From Pseudomonas moorei (GTDB lineage: Bacteria; Pseudomonadota; Gammaproteobacteria; Pseudomonadales; Pseudomonadaceae): a DNA stretch of 64,000 nt. The position numbers and the translations under genes are program-made. The stretch covers positions 310,001 to 374,000 of the forward strand of contig NZ_VZPP01000004.1 of the NCBI RefSeq assembly GCF_008801475.1, written 5' to 3'. Shown in pieces: positions 52,546 through 62,492 of the stretch. The notes beneath the pieces are model-generated. The model was not told the origin of the DNA. It did not search any database and saw only the letters and a program-made list of their open reading frames with translations. Within the stretch, counting starts at the first letter, position 1. Every line of letters begins with the position of its first letter.

Positions 52546-53280
52546 TCAGCCGTCGATGGAGCCGCCGGCCAGCGCACAGAGCTGGATCGGATCGAGAATC
52601 TGGATCTCCTTGCCTTCAGCGGCGATCAGTTCGTTCTGCTGGAAGCGCGTGAACACCCGCGACACGGTTTCCACCGCCAGGCCCAGGTAATTGCCGATTT
52701 CATTGCGCGACATGCTCAGGCGGAACTGGTTGGCCGAGAAACCACGGGCACGGAAACGTGCCGACAGGTTGACCAGGAAGGTCGCGATGCGTTCGTCGGC
52801 CGTCTTTTTCGACAACAACAGCATCATCTGCTGATCGTCACGAATCTCGCGACTCATCACCCGCATCAGCTGGCGGCGCAGCTGCGGCAGTTGCAGGGCC
52901 AGTTCGTCGAGGCGTTCGAAAGGAATCTCGCACACCGACGTGGTTTCCAGCGCTTGCGCCGACACCGGATGTTTCTCGGTGTCCATGCCCGACAATCCAA
53001 CCAGTTCACTCGGCAAGTGGAAACCGGTGAGCTGTTCTTCGCCGGCATCGCTCAGATTGAACGTTTTCAGCGCACCGGAGCGTACGGCGTAAACGGAGTC
53101 AAAGGTGTCACCCTGGCGAAACAGAAACTCGCCCTTTTTCAGCGGGCGGCCACGTTTGACGATTTCGTCCAGGGCATCCATGTCTTCCAGGTTCAGTGAA
53201 AGTGGCAAACACAGCGGGGCCAGGCTGCAATCCTTGCAATGGGCCTGATTATGAGCGCGCAACTTTACTGGCTCAGACAT
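52546..53280 (-). CDS. anr: Anaerobic regulator ANR (FNR family)
   Basis: A 244-residue [4Fe-4S] oxygen sensor. Ligand cysteines: the N-terminal cluster [11 protein letters not shown] plus a second in TTSVCEIPF. The cAMP-like core is followed by the [33 protein letters not shown], whose E-SR residues recognise TTGAT half sites. It controls low-oxygen genes including hemN and cco, which lie just beside it in this window. Confidence 0.96.
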   Translation of the reverse strand: MSEPVKLRAHNQAHCKDCSLAPLCLPLSLNLEDMDALDEIVKRGRPLKKGEFLFRQGDTFDSVYAVRSGALKTFNLSDAGEEQLTGFHLPSELVGLSGMDTEKHPVSAQALETTSVCEIPFERLDELALQLPQLRRQLMRVMSREIRDDQQMMLLLSKKTADERIATFLVNLSARFRARGFSANQFRLSMSRNEIGNYLGLAVETVSRVFTRFQQNELIAAEGKEIQILDPIQLCALAGGSIDG

Positions 53281-53373
53281 TTCTTCAATCCTTGTGGGAA
53301 AACACGCATAAGACGTAAGGGTAACCCACCGAAGGACATTGAGGCCAGCGTACGGCGGATTTGCCGTAAGGGC

Positions 53374-54759
53374 TTAGATCACACGGGAAAACCGTTGGCG
53401 ATTGTGATGTTCCAGATACGCATCAAAAACCATGCACACCGAACGCACCAGCAGGCGGCCGGCAGGCAGTACGGTGATCCTTTCACTGTCGAGTTCGATC
53501 AGGCCATCCTTGGCCATGCTCTGCAACTGAGGCCAAAGTTCGCCGAAATAACCCTGAAAATCGATATTGAAGTCGCGCTCGATCTGGGCGAACTCCAGGT
53601 TGAAAGTGCAGATCAGTTGCTGAATGACCGCACGCCGCACCCGATCATCGGCGTTGCACAGCAGGCCGCGGCTGGTGGCCAGTTGTGAAGAGGCCAAAGC
53701 GTTCTGGTACTGATTCAGGTCGCTGCTGTTCTGGCAGTACAGGTCGCCGATCTGGCTGATGGCCGACACGCCCAGCCCGATCAAGTCGCAATGCCCGTGG
53801 GTGGTGTAGCCCTGGAAGTTGCGTTGCAGGGTCGATTCTTCCTGGGCAATCGCCAGTTCATCGTCGGGCAGGGCGAAGTGGTCCATGCCAATGTAGCGAT
53901 AACCGGCAGCGGTCAGTTGTTCGATGGTGCGCTGCAGCATTTCCAGCTTCTGCGCCGGTGTCGGCAGTTCGTTGCTGTTGATCCGTCGCTGCGGCAAGAA
54001 GCGCTCCGGCAGGTGTGCGTAGTTGAATACCGAAAGACGATCCGGTTGCAGGTTGATGACTTCTTCGACTGTGCGGGCGAAGTTGTCCGGGGTCTGTCTC
54101 GGCAGGCCGTAAATCAGGTCGATGTTGATCGAACGAAACTGCAGGGTGCGAGCGGCGTCGATCACCGCGCGGGTTTCTTCGAGGCTCTGCAGCCGATTGA
54201 CGGCGCGTTGCACCGCCGGGTCGAGGTCTTGCAGGCCGATGCTGACGCGGTTGAATCCCAGCTCACGCAGCAAGCCCATGGTCGACCAGTCGGCCTCGCG
54301 TGGGTCGATCTCGATGCCGTAGTCGCCGGAATCGTCGTCCAGCAAATTGAAGTGTTTGCGCAAATGCGCCATCAGCTGGCGCAATTCATCGTGGCTGAGA
54401 AAGGTGGGCGTGCCACCACCGAAGTGCAGTTGCTCGACTGTTTGCGCGGGGTCGAGGTGGCAGGCGATCAACTGGATTTCCTGCTCCAGGCGCTGCAGGT
54501 AGGGCAGGGCGCGGCCACGATCCTTGGTGATGACTTTGTTGCAGGCGCAGTAGTAGCAGATGTTGGCGCAGAACGGCACATGCACATACAGCGACAGCGG
54601 GCGCTGGGCCTTGCGGCTGTCGCGCAGGGCGTGAAACAGGTCGAAGGTGCCAACCTGGCTATTGAATTGTACGGCGGTCGGATAGGAGGTGTAGCGCGGT
54701 CCCGCCAGGTCATAACGGCGGATCAGATCGGTATCCCAACGAATGGCGTCGAGCATCAT
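53374..54759 (-). CDS. hemN: Oxygen-independent coproporphyrinogen III dehydrogenase
   Basis: A 461-residue radical-SAM enzyme of anaerobic haem synthesis. The cluster motif is FCANICYYCACNK, followed by FGGGTPTFLSHDEL (SAM GGGTP), EIDPREADWSTMGLLRELGFNRVSIGLQDLDP and DLIYGLPRQTPDNFA. ATG 54759 or 54756 both possible; a GGGGGA site suits 54759. Separated from the preceding membrane gene by a promoter region with a perfect ANR box 64 bases before the start. Confidence 0.94.
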   Translation of the reverse strand: MMLDAIRWDTDLIRRYDLAGPRYTSYPTAVQFNSQVGTFDLFHALRDSRKAQRPLSLYVHVPFCANICYYCACNKVITKDRGRALPYLQRLEQEIQLIACHLDPAQTVEQLHFGGGTPTFLSHDELRQLMAHLRKHFNLLDDDSGDYGIEIDPREADWSTMGLLRELGFNRVSIGLQDLDPAVQRAVNRLQSLEETRAVIDAARTLQFRSINIDLIYGLPRQTPDNFARTVEEVINLQPDRLSVFNYAHLPERFLPQRRINSNELPTPAQKLEMLQRTIEQLTAAGYRYIGMDHFALPDDELAIAQEESTLQRNFQGYTTHGHCDLIGLGVSAISQIGDLYCQNSSDLNQYQNALASSQLATSRGLLCNADDRVRRAVIQQLICTFNLEFAQIERDFNIDFQGYFGELWPQLQSMAKDGLIELDSERITVLPAGRLLVRSVCMVFDAYLEHHNRQRFSRVI

Positions 54760-54823
54760 GCGGGCGTTCCCCCGGATAGGCTGGCAGTACCGGCGAGTCT
54801 AGGGTCTGCGTCGTTGAGGCATC

Positions 54824-54837
54824 TTGATTTGCGTCAA
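54824..54837 (-). promoter_or_regulatory. ANR box upstream of hemN
   Basis: TTGAT-TTGC-GTCAA matches the FNR/ANR consensus on both half sites. It lies 65-78 bases before the hemN start. Confidence 0.85.
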
Positions 54838-54878
54838 GGGTCAGGATTCGTGTTGTCGTTGCGGCCCTCATCGCCGAT

Positions 54879-55562
54879 CTAATGCCCCATGAGCCAATGC
54901 TGATGCGGCCCCGGCAAGGTCCAGATGCCGAACAGTATCACCAGCAATCCTCCCGCCATGCGCACGCTGCGCTTGCGCAACAGCGCCGTCACCCGCTCGG
55001 CCGCCAGCCCCGTGGCGAGCAGCACCGGCCAGGTGCCCAACCCGAACGCCAGCATCAGCAACGCACTGTCGAGCGCATTCCCCTGACTGGCGGACCACAA
55101 CAAGGTGCTGTAAACCAGGCCGCACGGCAACCAGCCCCAGAGCGCGCCCAACAGCAGCGCACGGGGCACGCTCGACACGGGCAACAGTTTGTTGGCAACC
55201 GGCTGGATATGCCGCCACAGGCCGCGCCCGAGGCTTTCGATGCGGGTCAGGCCGCTCCACCAGCCCGCGAGGTACAGGCCCATCGCGATCAACAGCAAAC
55301 CGGCGAGCACCCGCATGAACATCGCCGCCGGACTGTTGGCCACCGCCCAGCCCGCCAGACCGATCAGCAGGCCGGCGGTGGCATAGCTGAGAATTCGCCC
55401 AAGGTTATAAGCCAGCAGCAGGCGAAAGCGTCGGCTGCGCTGTTCCTTGGGGATCGCCAGGGTCAATGCGCCCATCAGGCCGCCGCACATGCCCAGGCAA
55501 TGACCGCCACCGAGCAGACCCAGAATCACCGCCGACACCAGCAGTGGCGCCAATTCAAGCAT
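54879..55562 (-). CDS. TauE/UreH-type membrane protein of the cbb3 biogenesis cluster
   Basis: A 227-residue protein with about six membrane helices and the UreH-like motif GLLGGGHCLGMCGGLMGALTLA, which recurs as GWLPCGLVYSTLLWSAS. Such sulfite-exporter/urease-accessory-like proteins sit downstream of ccoS in pseudomonads and may move copper, but this has to be treated as inference. The ATG at 55562 overlaps the ccoS stop by 8 bases; the frame upstream is the ccoS gene. Confidence 0.82.
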   Translation of the reverse strand: MLELAPLLVSAVILGLLGGGHCLGMCGGLMGALTLAIPKEQRSRRFRLLLAYNLGRILSYATAGLLIGLAGWAVANSPAAMFMRVLAGLLLIAMGLYLAGWWSGLTRIESLGRGLWRHIQPVANKLLPVSSVPRALLLGALWGWLPCGLVYSTLLWSASQGNALDSALLMLAFGLGTWPVLLATGLAAERVTALLRKRSVRMAGGLLVILFGIWTLPGPHQHWLMGH

Positions 55563-55773
55563 GGGGCGGTGCCTTGTCGTCGGGGTTGGCGGCATGACTG
55601 CCGGCTTCGTCGACTGCGGCGGTGTGGTTCGGATCCTGGTCGTCGAACAGGATGCTGTGGGCCGGGCCGTCGAGGTCGTCGTACTGCCCGCTGTCGACCG
55701 CCCAGAAGAAGATGTAGACAGCGATGGCCACGATCAGCAGGGCAGCCGGGATCATCACGTAAAGAGCTGGCAT
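55555..55773 (-). CDS. ccoS: cbb3 oxidase assembly protein CcoS
   Basis: A 72-residue protein with one membrane helix (YVMIPAALLIVAIAVYIFFWAVDSGQYDDLDGPAHSILFDDD), required for cofactor insertion into cbb3 oxidase in Rhodobacter. The conserved FFWAVxSGQYDDLxxP block is clear. It is 23 bases after ccoI. Confidence 0.92.
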   Translation of the reverse strand: MPALYVMIPAALLIVAIAVYIFFWAVDSGQYDDLDGPAHSILFDDQDPNHTAAVDEAGSHAANPDDKAPPHA

Positions 55774-55796
55774 CTGGACTCCATGCCCGTTGCGGC

Positions 55797-58247
55797 TCAG
55801 GCCGGCAGCGGACGGGTTTGTGGCGTGCTGCTGGTGGCGGGCGCGCTCGGCAGGCGAGTCAGGCGCAGCGCGTTCAGCACCACGGTCAGGGAACTGATGG
55901 ACATACCGACCGCGGCCCATACCGGAGTGATCCAGCCGAGGGCGGCGAACGGCAGCATGAGGCCATTGTACAGCCCGGCCCACAGCAGGTTCTCGATGAT
56001 TACCCGACGGGTGCGCCGAGCCAGGCTGAAGGCCTGCACCAACGCGTCGAGTCGATTGGACAACAGCACCGCGTCCGCACTGGTTTTCGCCAGATCGGTG
56101 GCCGAACCCATGGCCACGCTGATGTCGGCAGCAGCCAGCACCGGTACGTCGTTGACCCCGTCACCGAGCATCAACACTTTGCGACCTTGCTGGTGCAGCT
56201 GTTGCAGGACTTGCAGTTTGTCGTCCGGGCGCAAGCCGCCGCGGGCTTCGTCGATACCGAGTTCGGCGGCGACACTGGCGACCATCGGCGAGCTGTCGCC
56301 CGACAGCAGCAAGGTGCGCCAGCCACGCGCCTTGCAGGCATCCAGCAGGGCGCGGGCATCGGCACGCAAGCGGTCGTCGAGGACCAGCCACGCCAACGGC
56401 CCCTGGCTATCGCCGAGCAACAGCCATTGCCCGGCTTCATCCGGCATCGACGGCAGGGTGGCGCCACTGAGTTCGCAGACAAAGCCGGGTTGCCCAATGC
56501 GCAAACGCTGTTCGCCGACCCGTCCTTCGAGGCCGAGGCCGGGCGTGCTGTGCACGTCTTCGGCGGCCAGTGGCGCACGACCAAAGGCGCGGGCAATCGG
56601 GTGTTCGGAGCGGTTTTCCAGCGCGGCGGCGAGGCTCAGGCATTGATCGCTGTCGAGGACGCCGAGGGGGCGGATCGAGCGCAGCGTCAGGCGTCCTTCG
56701 GTGAGGGTGCCGGTCTTGTCGAAAATCACTGTATCGATCTGGTTCAGGCCTTCGAGCACATGGCCGCGCGTCAATAACAGCCCCAGCTTGTGCAACGTGC
56801 CGGTGGCCGCGGTGAGCGCCGTCGGCGTGGCCAGGGACAGGGCGCATGGGCAGGTTGCAACCAGCATCGCCAGGACAATCCAGAATGCCCGCGACGCATC
56901 CAGCTCCCACCACAGCAAGCCGATCGCGGCGGCGGCGATCAGTGACAGCAGGAGGAACCATTGCGCCGCGCGGTCGGCGATTTCCGCCAGTCGCGGCTTT
57001 TCGGCCTGAGCGCGGTCCAGCAGGCGGACGATGGCGGACAGACGAGTGTCCTGACCCAGGGCCTGGACTTCCACGGTCAACGCACCTTCGACGTTCAGGG
57101 TGCCCGCGGTAACTGCATCGCCTGTGGTCCTGGCCTGCGGCAGGTATTCACCGGTGAGCAGCGATTCGTCGATGCTCGACTGGCCTTCGAGGATCTTGCC
57201 GTCGGCCGGGAGAACCGCGCCGGGGTGCACCAGCACCTGGTCACCGACGCGCAGTTCGCTGAGCAGGATGCGTTCGCTCTGACCGTCGGCACTCAGGCGC
57301 AGGCACGAGGCCGGTAGCAGATTGACCAGCTGTGCGGTGGCGGCGGCCGTGCGTTCCCGGGCGCGACGTTCCAGATAACGCCCCGCCAGCAGGAACAGCG
57401 CGAACATGCCGACGGCGTCGAAGTACAGCTCACCCACGCCGGTGATCGAGGTCCAGATGCCGGCGATGTAGGCACTGCCAATGGCCAGCGACACCGAAAC
57501 GTCCATCGTCAGGTGGCGAGTGCGCAGGTCGCGCATGGCCCCTTTGAAGAAGGGCGCGCAGCTGTAGAACACGATCGGGGTGGTGAGGAACAGCGCAACC
57601 CAGCGCAGGATCGTGTGCAGCTCCGGGCTGAGGTCGATGTTGAATTCCGGCCAGGTGGCCATGGTCGCCATCATCGCCTGGAACCACAACAATCCGGCGA
57701 CACCCAACTGACGCAGGGCCAGACGGTTTTCGCTGGCCAGTTGTTCGCTGGCGCGGTCGGCCTGATAGGGGTGGGCGGCGTAACCGATGTGGCGCAACTC
57801 GCCGAGCACCTGACTGAGTGGCAATTGGGCATCGGCCCAACGGACGTGCAGGCGATGGTTGGACAGGTTCAAGCGCGCTTCGGCCACGGCCGGCAGCGCA
57901 CGCAGATGTTTCTCGATCAGCCAGCCACAGGCGGCACAACTGATGCCTTCCATCAACAGCGTGGTTTCGGCGAGTTCGCCTTCGTGGCGGACAAAGGGTT
58001 GCTGCACATCCGCGCGGTCGTACAGCGCGAGTTCGTCCACCAGTTGCACCGGTAGCGCTTCGGGGTTGGCCGACGCTTCGCTGCGATGCTGGTAATAGCT
58101 TTCCAGTCCACCGGCGACAATCGCCTCGGCCACCGCCTGACAGCCCGGGCAGCAGAACTCGCGGGTTTGCCCCAGGACCGCCGCGGTGAAACGGCTGCCG
58201 GCCGGGACGGGCAGGGCGCAGTGGTAGCAGGGGATTGGGGTGGTCAT
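55797..58247 (-). CDS. ccoI: CcoI, copper-exporting P-type ATPase for cbb3 maturation
   Basis: An 816-residue P1B-type ATPase. The N-terminus has a Cys-rich extension (CYHCALPVPAGS, FCCPGCQAVAEAIV) and the heavy-metal domain SCAACGWLIEKHL. The membrane part includes the CPC motif (TCPCALSLATPTALTAA), then the phosphorylated DKTGT, and the hinge GDGVNDVPVLAAADISVAMG. It moves copper for CuB of the oxidase. The ATG at 58247 is set by the family start; the upstream frame is a REP. Downstream gene ccoS. Confidence 0.94.
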   Translation of the reverse strand: MTTPIPCYHCALPVPAGSRFTAAVLGQTREFCCPGCQAVAEAIVAGGLESYYQHRSEASANPEALPVQLVDELALYDRADVQQPFVRHEGELAETTLLMEGISCAACGWLIEKHLRALPAVAEARLNLSNHRLHVRWADAQLPLSQVLGELRHIGYAAHPYQADRASEQLASENRLALRQLGVAGLLWFQAMMATMATWPEFNIDLSPELHTILRWVALFLTTPIVFYSCAPFFKGAMRDLRTRHLTMDVSVSLAIGSAYIAGIWTSITGVGELYFDAVGMFALFLLAGRYLERRARERTAAATAQLVNLLPASCLRLSADGQSERILLSELRVGDQVLVHPGAVLPADGKILEGQSSIDESLLTGEYLPQARTTGDAVTAGTLNVEGALTVEVQALGQDTRLSAIVRLLDRAQAEKPRLAEIADRAAQWFLLLSLIAAAAIGLLWWELDASRAFWIVLAMLVATCPCALSLATPTALTAATGTLHKLGLLLTRGHVLEGLNQIDTVIFDKTGTLTEGRLTLRSIRPLGVLDSDQCLSLAAALENRSEHPIARAFGRAPLAAEDVHSTPGLGLEGRVGEQRLRIGQPGFVCELSGATLPSMPDEAGQWLLLGDSQGPLAWLVLDDRLRADARALLDACKARGWRTLLLSGDSSPMVASVAAELGIDEARGGLRPDDKLQVLQQLHQQGRKVLMLGDGVNDVPVLAAADISVAMGSATDLAKTSADAVLLSNRLDALVQAFSLARRTRRVIIENLLWAGLYNGLMLPFAALGWITPVWAAVGMSISSLTVVLNALRLTRLPSAPATSSTPQTRPLPA

Positions 58248-58269
58248 GTCGGTCGTTATGAAAACCAAT

Positions 58270-58399
58270 GTGGCGAGGGAGCTTGCTCCCGTTCGGCTGC
58301 GAAGCAGTCGTAATGCTGAATACTCGCAATTTCTGAAAAACGGGTCCGCAGGTTTCAGGGGCGCTTCGCACCCCAGCGGGAGCAAGCTCCCTCGCCACA
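58270..58399. repeat. REPIN of the second class between ccoH and ccoI
   Basis: Same ends as the copy at 38571-38702 (GTGGCGAGGGAGCTTGCTCC ... GGAGCAAGCTCCCTCGCCAC) and partly similar interior (GCTGCGAAGCAGTCGTAA, CGCTTCGC). It lies inside the cco assembly operon. Confidence 0.85.
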
Positions 58400-58410
58400 C
58401 AGAAGGTTTG

Positions 58411-58950
58411 TTATTTTTTCAGGTCTTCCGCGCCTTGCAGTGGCTCGTCACCGAGCAGCAGATCCTTGTCATGGCTGACCAGTTCTTCTTCGAACAGGCG
58501 CCATGTGTGGTCATCCTGGGTGCCGAGCAATTCGACAAAGCGCCGGCCTTCGATCTTGTCGCTCAACTGGCCGATATAGCGACCCTGTTCGGTTTCACTG
58601 CGGGTCAGGACAATCTTGCGGTCCTTTTCCGGCTGGGTCGGCGAGATCAGGTTCAGATCCACGGTTTTCGGCTGGCTGTTGCCGCTCAAGCGCAGGTCGA
58701 CTTCCCCCGTCACGTCATCCAGGTGAAGGTTGGCACGCATCTTTAGCGTCTGCGCCAGCAGTTCACGGTCGAGGGAACGGTTGATGCCTTTGCCGGCCTC
58801 GTAGTAGTTGTCGTTGACCAGGTTGTCCGGGTGGTTCACCGCAATGGTCACCATGGACAGGGTCAGGGTCACCGAGCAAGTCAGAATCCCGATGATGATC
58901 CACGGCCAAAGGTGCTTGTACCAGGGGCTTGCGGCGTTTGCTGCGGGCAT
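58411..58950 (-). CDS. ccoH: FixH/CcoH family cbb3 assembly protein
   Basis: A 179-residue protein with one N-terminal membrane helix (YKHLWPWIIIGILTCSVTLTLSMVTIAV) and a periplasmic domain with NHPDNLVNDNYYEAGKGINRSLDRE, the FixH signature. It is needed for stable cbb3 assembly. It is 10 bases after ccoG and precedes ccoI across a REPIN. Confidence 0.93.
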   Translation of the reverse strand: MPAANAASPWYKHLWPWIIIGILTCSVTLTLSMVTIAVNHPDNLVNDNYYEAGKGINRSLDRELLAQTLKMRANLHLDDVTGEVDLRLSGNSQPKTVDLNLISPTQPEKDRKIVLTRSETEQGRYIGQLSDKIEGRRFVELLGTQDDHTWRLFEEELVSHDKDLLLGDEPLQGAEDLKK

Positions 58951-58960
58951 GTTCAGTCTC

Positions 58961-60379
58961 TCAACGATTTTGGGGGCCGATGAATCGGCTCTTGGCTTCT
59001 ACGTGGATGCTGGCGTCATCGGCATCCTTGAGGATGAATTTCACCTCGTTGGTGCTCGACGGCAGGTGTTCTGGCGCCACGGACAGTTCGGCCGGCTGGC
59101 TGATGATGTCCCCGGCCGCCACCTTGATCTCGCGCCGGCCTTGCAACTTCAGGTCCGGCAAGCCGGTGGCTTCCAGCACATAGGTGTGGTCGCGCTGATC
59201 CTTGTTCATGATCTTCAGGCTGTAGACGTTTTCGATCCGCCCTTCGGCGTTTTCACGGTACAGCACGCGGTCCTTGCTGACGTCGAAACCCACCAGCGAA
59301 CGCATGAAAAACGCAGTGACCAGCAAACTGATCATCGCCAGCAGCACCACGGCGTAGCCGATCAGGCGCGGACGCAGTTTATGGGTTTTCTGCCCGGACA
59401 GGTTGTGCTCGGTGGTGTAGCTGATCAGGCCGCGCGGGTATTCCATCTTGTCCATGATGCTGTCGCAGGCATCGATGCACGCGGCGCAACCGATGCACTC
59501 GATCTGCAGGCCGTCGCGAATGTCGATGCCGGTCGGGCAGACCTGAACGCACATGGTGCAGTCGATGCAGTCGCCCAGGCCCTGGGCCTTATAGTCGACG
59601 CCTTTTTTGCGCGGGCCACGGCTTTCGCCACGACGTGGATCGTAGGACACGATCAGCGTGTCCTTGTCGAACATCACGCTCTGGAAACGTGCGTACGGGC
59701 ACATGTAGATGCACACCTGCTCGCGCAACCAGCCGGCATTGCCGTAGGTGGCGAGGGTGAAGAAGCCGACCCAGAAATACGACCAGCCATCGGCTTCGCC
59801 GGTAAAGAAGTCGATTACCAACTCACGGATCGGCGAGAAGTAGCCGACGAAGGTCATGCCGGTTACAAAACCGATCAGCAGCCACAGGGCGTGCTTGCTG
59901 AATTTGCGCAGAAACTTGTTGGCGCTCATGGGCGCCTTGTCGAGCTTGATGCGCTGGTTGCGGTCGCCTTCGGTGACCTTTTCGCACCACATGAAAATCC
60001 AGGTCCAGACGCTCTGCGGGCAGGTATAGCCGCACCAGATCCGCCCGGCGTACACCGTAATGAAGAACAGGCCGAAAGCGCTGATGATCAAAATGCCCGA
60101 GAGCAGGATGAAGTCCTGCGGCCAGAAGGTCGCGCCGAAAATAAAGAATTTGCGCTCCGGCAGGTTCCACCAGACGGCCTGATGGCCGCCCCAGTTCAAC
60201 CAGACCGTGCCGAAATACAACAGAAACAAAAAGGCGCCGCCCATCATTCGCAAGTTGCGGAACAGGCCGGTGAACGCACGGGTGTAGATTTTTTCTCGAG
60301 AGGCGTAGAGATCGACGCTGTTGTTCGCGTTTTTGTTGGGCGGTGTGACGTCGTGTACCGGAATCTGGTTGCTCATCAT
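58961..60379 (-). CDS. ccoG: CcoG, iron-sulfur protein of cbb3 assembly
   Basis: A 472-residue membrane protein with about five helices and two 4Fe-4S motifs (GDCIDCTMCVQVCPTGIDIRDGLQIECIGCAACIDACDSIMDKM), plus an upstream CYMCPYARFQ-like site (IYMCPYARFQSVMFD). Its role is reduction of copper during cbb3 maturation. Start 60379 (ATG ATG; 60376 also possible). An ANR-like box lies 165 bases upstream. Confidence 0.95.
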   Translation of the reverse strand: MMSNQIPVHDVTPPNKNANNSVDLYASREKIYTRAFTGLFRNLRMMGGAFLFLLYFGTVWLNWGGHQAVWWNLPERKFFIFGATFWPQDFILLSGILIISAFGLFFITVYAGRIWCGYTCPQSVWTWIFMWCEKVTEGDRNQRIKLDKAPMSANKFLRKFSKHALWLLIGFVTGMTFVGYFSPIRELVIDFFTGEADGWSYFWVGFFTLATYGNAGWLREQVCIYMCPYARFQSVMFDKDTLIVSYDPRRGESRGPRKKGVDYKAQGLGDCIDCTMCVQVCPTGIDIRDGLQIECIGCAACIDACDSIMDKMEYPRGLISYTTEHNLSGQKTHKLRPRLIGYAVVLLAMISLLVTAFFMRSLVGFDVSKDRVLYRENAEGRIENVYSLKIMNKDQRDHTYVLEATGLPDLKLQGRREIKVAAGDIISQPAELSVAPEHLPSSTNEVKFILKDADDASIHVEAKSRFIGPQNR

Positions 60380-60543
60380 TGCATCCCACGGCAGTGGAAA
60401 AATGCCTCGGTCAGTGCGTGCCGACCGCGGTCAAAGAGAGGTGTTGCAGTGGCGCAATGATACGCCTGTCGCTCTAGCCCAAGGGTGCGACCTTTGGTCG
60501 CGTTGGGTGAAATTCACAGATGGTGTAGCGAATGTAACAAAAC

Positions 60544-60557
60544 ATGATGCAGGTCAA
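60544..60557 (-). promoter_or_regulatory. ANR-like box upstream of ccoG
   Basis: ATGAT-GCAG-GTCAA, one mismatch to the TTGAT-N4-GTCAA consensus (reads TTGAC-CTGC-ATCAT on the coding strand), 165 bases before the ccoG start. Confidence 0.6.
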
Positions 60558-60654
60558 TTGACATGTGCAGTATAGCTGTCCGGTCGTGGGGTGGTGACAA
60601 CGTCAGCCCCTGGCGCGGCAACAGGGGCTGTGTGATCGGGATCTTGTCTTGCGG

Positions 60655-60690
60655 TTAAAAAAAAAGACCCCGTCAAATGACGGGGTCCTT
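60655..60690 (-). terminator. ccoNOQP terminator
   Basis: Minus strand GGACCCCGTC / GACGGGGTC around ATTT, followed by a T run (A run at 60658-60665 on the plus strand). Confidence 0.85.
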
Positions 60691-60712
60691 TGTGTTGCGT
60701 CCAGCGTTCGCC

Positions 60713-61696
60713 TTACTGAGCGTCCGCCGCCGGAGCCTTCTCACCGTGAGACAGGCTGTAGACGTAAGCGGCCAGCAGGTGAACCTTGTCGTTACCCTGC
60801 AGTAGCTCTTGCGCAGGCATCTGGCCCTGACGGCCGTAGCGGATGGTCTGCTGCAGTTGAGCGAAGCTCGAACCGTAGATGAACGCGGCAGGGTGGGTCA
60901 GGTTGGGGGCGCCCATTGCCGGGGTGCCTTTGCCTTCCGGACCGTGGCAAGCCACGCAGTTGGCCGCGAACAGTTTCTGGCCGGCAACCGGGTCAGCCTT
61001 GGTGCCTTCCGGCAACTTGCGGCTATCGAGGTTGGTCACCACGAACGCGGCAACGTCGGCAACGCCTTGTTCGCCAATCACTTCAGCCCACGCCGGCATG
61101 ACCGCGTGACGGCCGCCCATGATCGTGGTCTTGATGGTTTCCGGCTCGCCGCCCCAGCGCCAGTCGGCGTCGGTCAGGTTAGGGAAGCCGTAAGCGCCTT
61201 TGGCGTCGGAACCGTGGCAAACCGAGCAGTTGGAGGCGAACAGGCGGCCACCCATCTTCAGGGCTTGCGGGTCCTTGGCGACTTCTTCGATCGGCATGGA
61301 CGCGAATTTGGCGAAGATCGGGCCGAACTTGGCGTCCGACTTGGCCATTTCCTTTTCCCACTCGTGAACGCCGGTCCAGCCAGTCTGGCCGTTGGCGAAC
61401 GCGGTCTGCTTCTCGTTATCCAGGTAGTTGTAACCCGGCAATAGCCCCTTCCAGTTGCCCAGGCCCGGGTACAGCACCAGGTAGCCCAGGGCGAAGATGA
61501 TGGTGCCCACGAACAGCATGAACCACCATTTCGGCAGCGGGTTGTCGTACTCCTCGATCCCGTCGAAGGAGTGTCCAACCGTCTCTTCGGTCGCCTCGGT
61601 GCGCTGGCCCTTGCGGGTCGACAGCAGCAGCCAGGTCAGGGAAAAGATCGTACCGAGACTGAGGACTGTGACGTACAGACTCCAGAATGTAGTCAT
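60713..61696 (-). CDS. ccoP: cbb3 oxidase dihaem cytochrome c subunit
   Basis: A 327-residue membrane-anchored cytochrome with two c-type haem sites, CSVCHGSD and CVACHGPE, each followed by GxxGxxAMP-like Met ligands. Two N-terminal helices ([18 protein letters not shown] and [24 protein letters not shown]) anchor it. It delivers electrons to CcoO/N. It overlaps ccoQ by 4 bases (ATGA). Confidence 0.95.
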   Translation of the reverse strand: MTTFWSLYVTVLSLGTIFSLTWLLLSTRKGQRTEATEETVGHSFDGIEEYDNPLPKWWFMLFVGTIIFALGYLVLYPGLGNWKGLLPGYNYLDNEKQTAFANGQTGWTGVHEWEKEMAKSDAKFGPIFAKFASMPIEEVAKDPQALKMGGRLFASNCSVCHGSDAKGAYGFPNLTDADWRWGGEPETIKTTIMGGRHAVMPAWAEVIGEQGVADVAAFVVTNLDSRKLPEGTKADPVAGQKLFAANCVACHGPEGKGTPAMGAPNLTHPAAFIYGSSFAQLQQTIRYGRQGQMPAQELLQGNDKVHLLAAYVYSLSHGEKAPAADAQ

Positions 61697-61878
61697 TCTT
61701 TGTTACTCCTAGAAGCTTGCTCGACGTGCTTGATGGCTTCGGGATCATCCGCGAAAGGCAGCAAGGTCGCGTCTTCAAACTCCGACTTGCGCTTGGGGCT
61801 GAATACCCACAAGGCCAGACCGATAAAGGCAACCATCACGACAACGGTGCCCAGGCCACGAATCATCCCGATATCCAT
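61693..61878 (-). CDS. ccoQ: cbb3 oxidase small subunit CcoQ
   Basis: A 61-residue single-helix protein ([42 protein letters not shown]). Typical length and sequence for CcoQ/FixQ, which stabilises the complex. Coupled by overlap to ccoP. Confidence 0.95.
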   Translation of the reverse strand: MDIGMIRGLGTVVVMVAFIGLALWVFSPKRKSEFEDATLLPFADDPEAIKHVEQASRSNKE

Positions 61879-61883
61879 TTAGA

Positions 61884-62492
61884 TCACCGTTTGCTTTTGA
61901 TGATGGTGCCCAGGCCTTGCAGATAGGCCACCAGCGCGTCCATTTCGGTTTTGCCCTTCACAGCATCCTTGGCGCCGGCGATGTCTTCGTCGGTGTAAGG
62001 GACGCCGAGCGTGCGCAAGACTTCCATTTTCCGGGCAGTGTCCTTGCCGTCGAGCTTGTTTTCCACGAGGAACGGGTAGGCCGGCATTTTCGACTCGGGC
62101 ACGACGTTGCGCGGGTTGTACAAATGCGCACGCTGCCAGTCATCGGAGTAACGACCGCCGACGCGGGCCAGGTCCGGACCGGTACGCTTGGAGCCCCACA
62201 GGAACGGGTGATCCCAGACGCTTTCACCGGCCACCGAGTAGTGACCGTAACGTTCGGTCTCGGCGCGGAACGGACGGATCATCTGCGAGTGGCAGCCGAC
62301 GCAACCGTTGGCGATGAAAATGTCACGACCTTCCAGTTCCAGCGCCGGGCGAGGCTTCATGCCTTCAACCGGCTTGTTGGTGACGTCCTGGAAAAACAGC
62401 GGAACGATCTGGGTCAGGCCGCCGACGCTGACGGCGATAACCATGAAGAAGGCCAGCAGGCCAATGTTCTTCTCGACTGCTTCATGCTTCAT
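61884..62492 (-). CDS. ccoO: cbb3 oxidase monohaem cytochrome c subunit
   Basis: A 202-residue subunit with one N-terminal helix and one haem c site CVGCHSQ, followed by [43 protein letters not shown]. Its start codon overlaps the last base of ccoN stop by one base, showing translational coupling. Confidence 0.96.
   Translation of the reverse strand: MKHEAVEKNIGLLAFFMVIAVSVGGLTQIVPLFFQDVTNKPVEGMKPRPALELEGRDIFIANGCVGCHSQMIRPFRAETERYGHYSVAGESVWDHPFLWGSKRTGPDLARVGGRYSDDWQRAHLYNPRNVVPESKMPAYPFLVENKLDGKDTARKMEVLRTLGVPYTDEDIAGAKDAVKGKTEMDALVAYLQGLGTIIKSKR

Larger units (their letters stand above)
60380..60712 (-). other. Gap between ccoP and ccoG
   Basis: About 330 bases. It holds the ccoP terminator (60655-60690), the ANR-like box (60544-60557) and a palindrome-rich stretch (AGGGTGCGACC/GGTCGCG) at 60482-60510. 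I find no credible coding frame. Confidence 0.4.
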
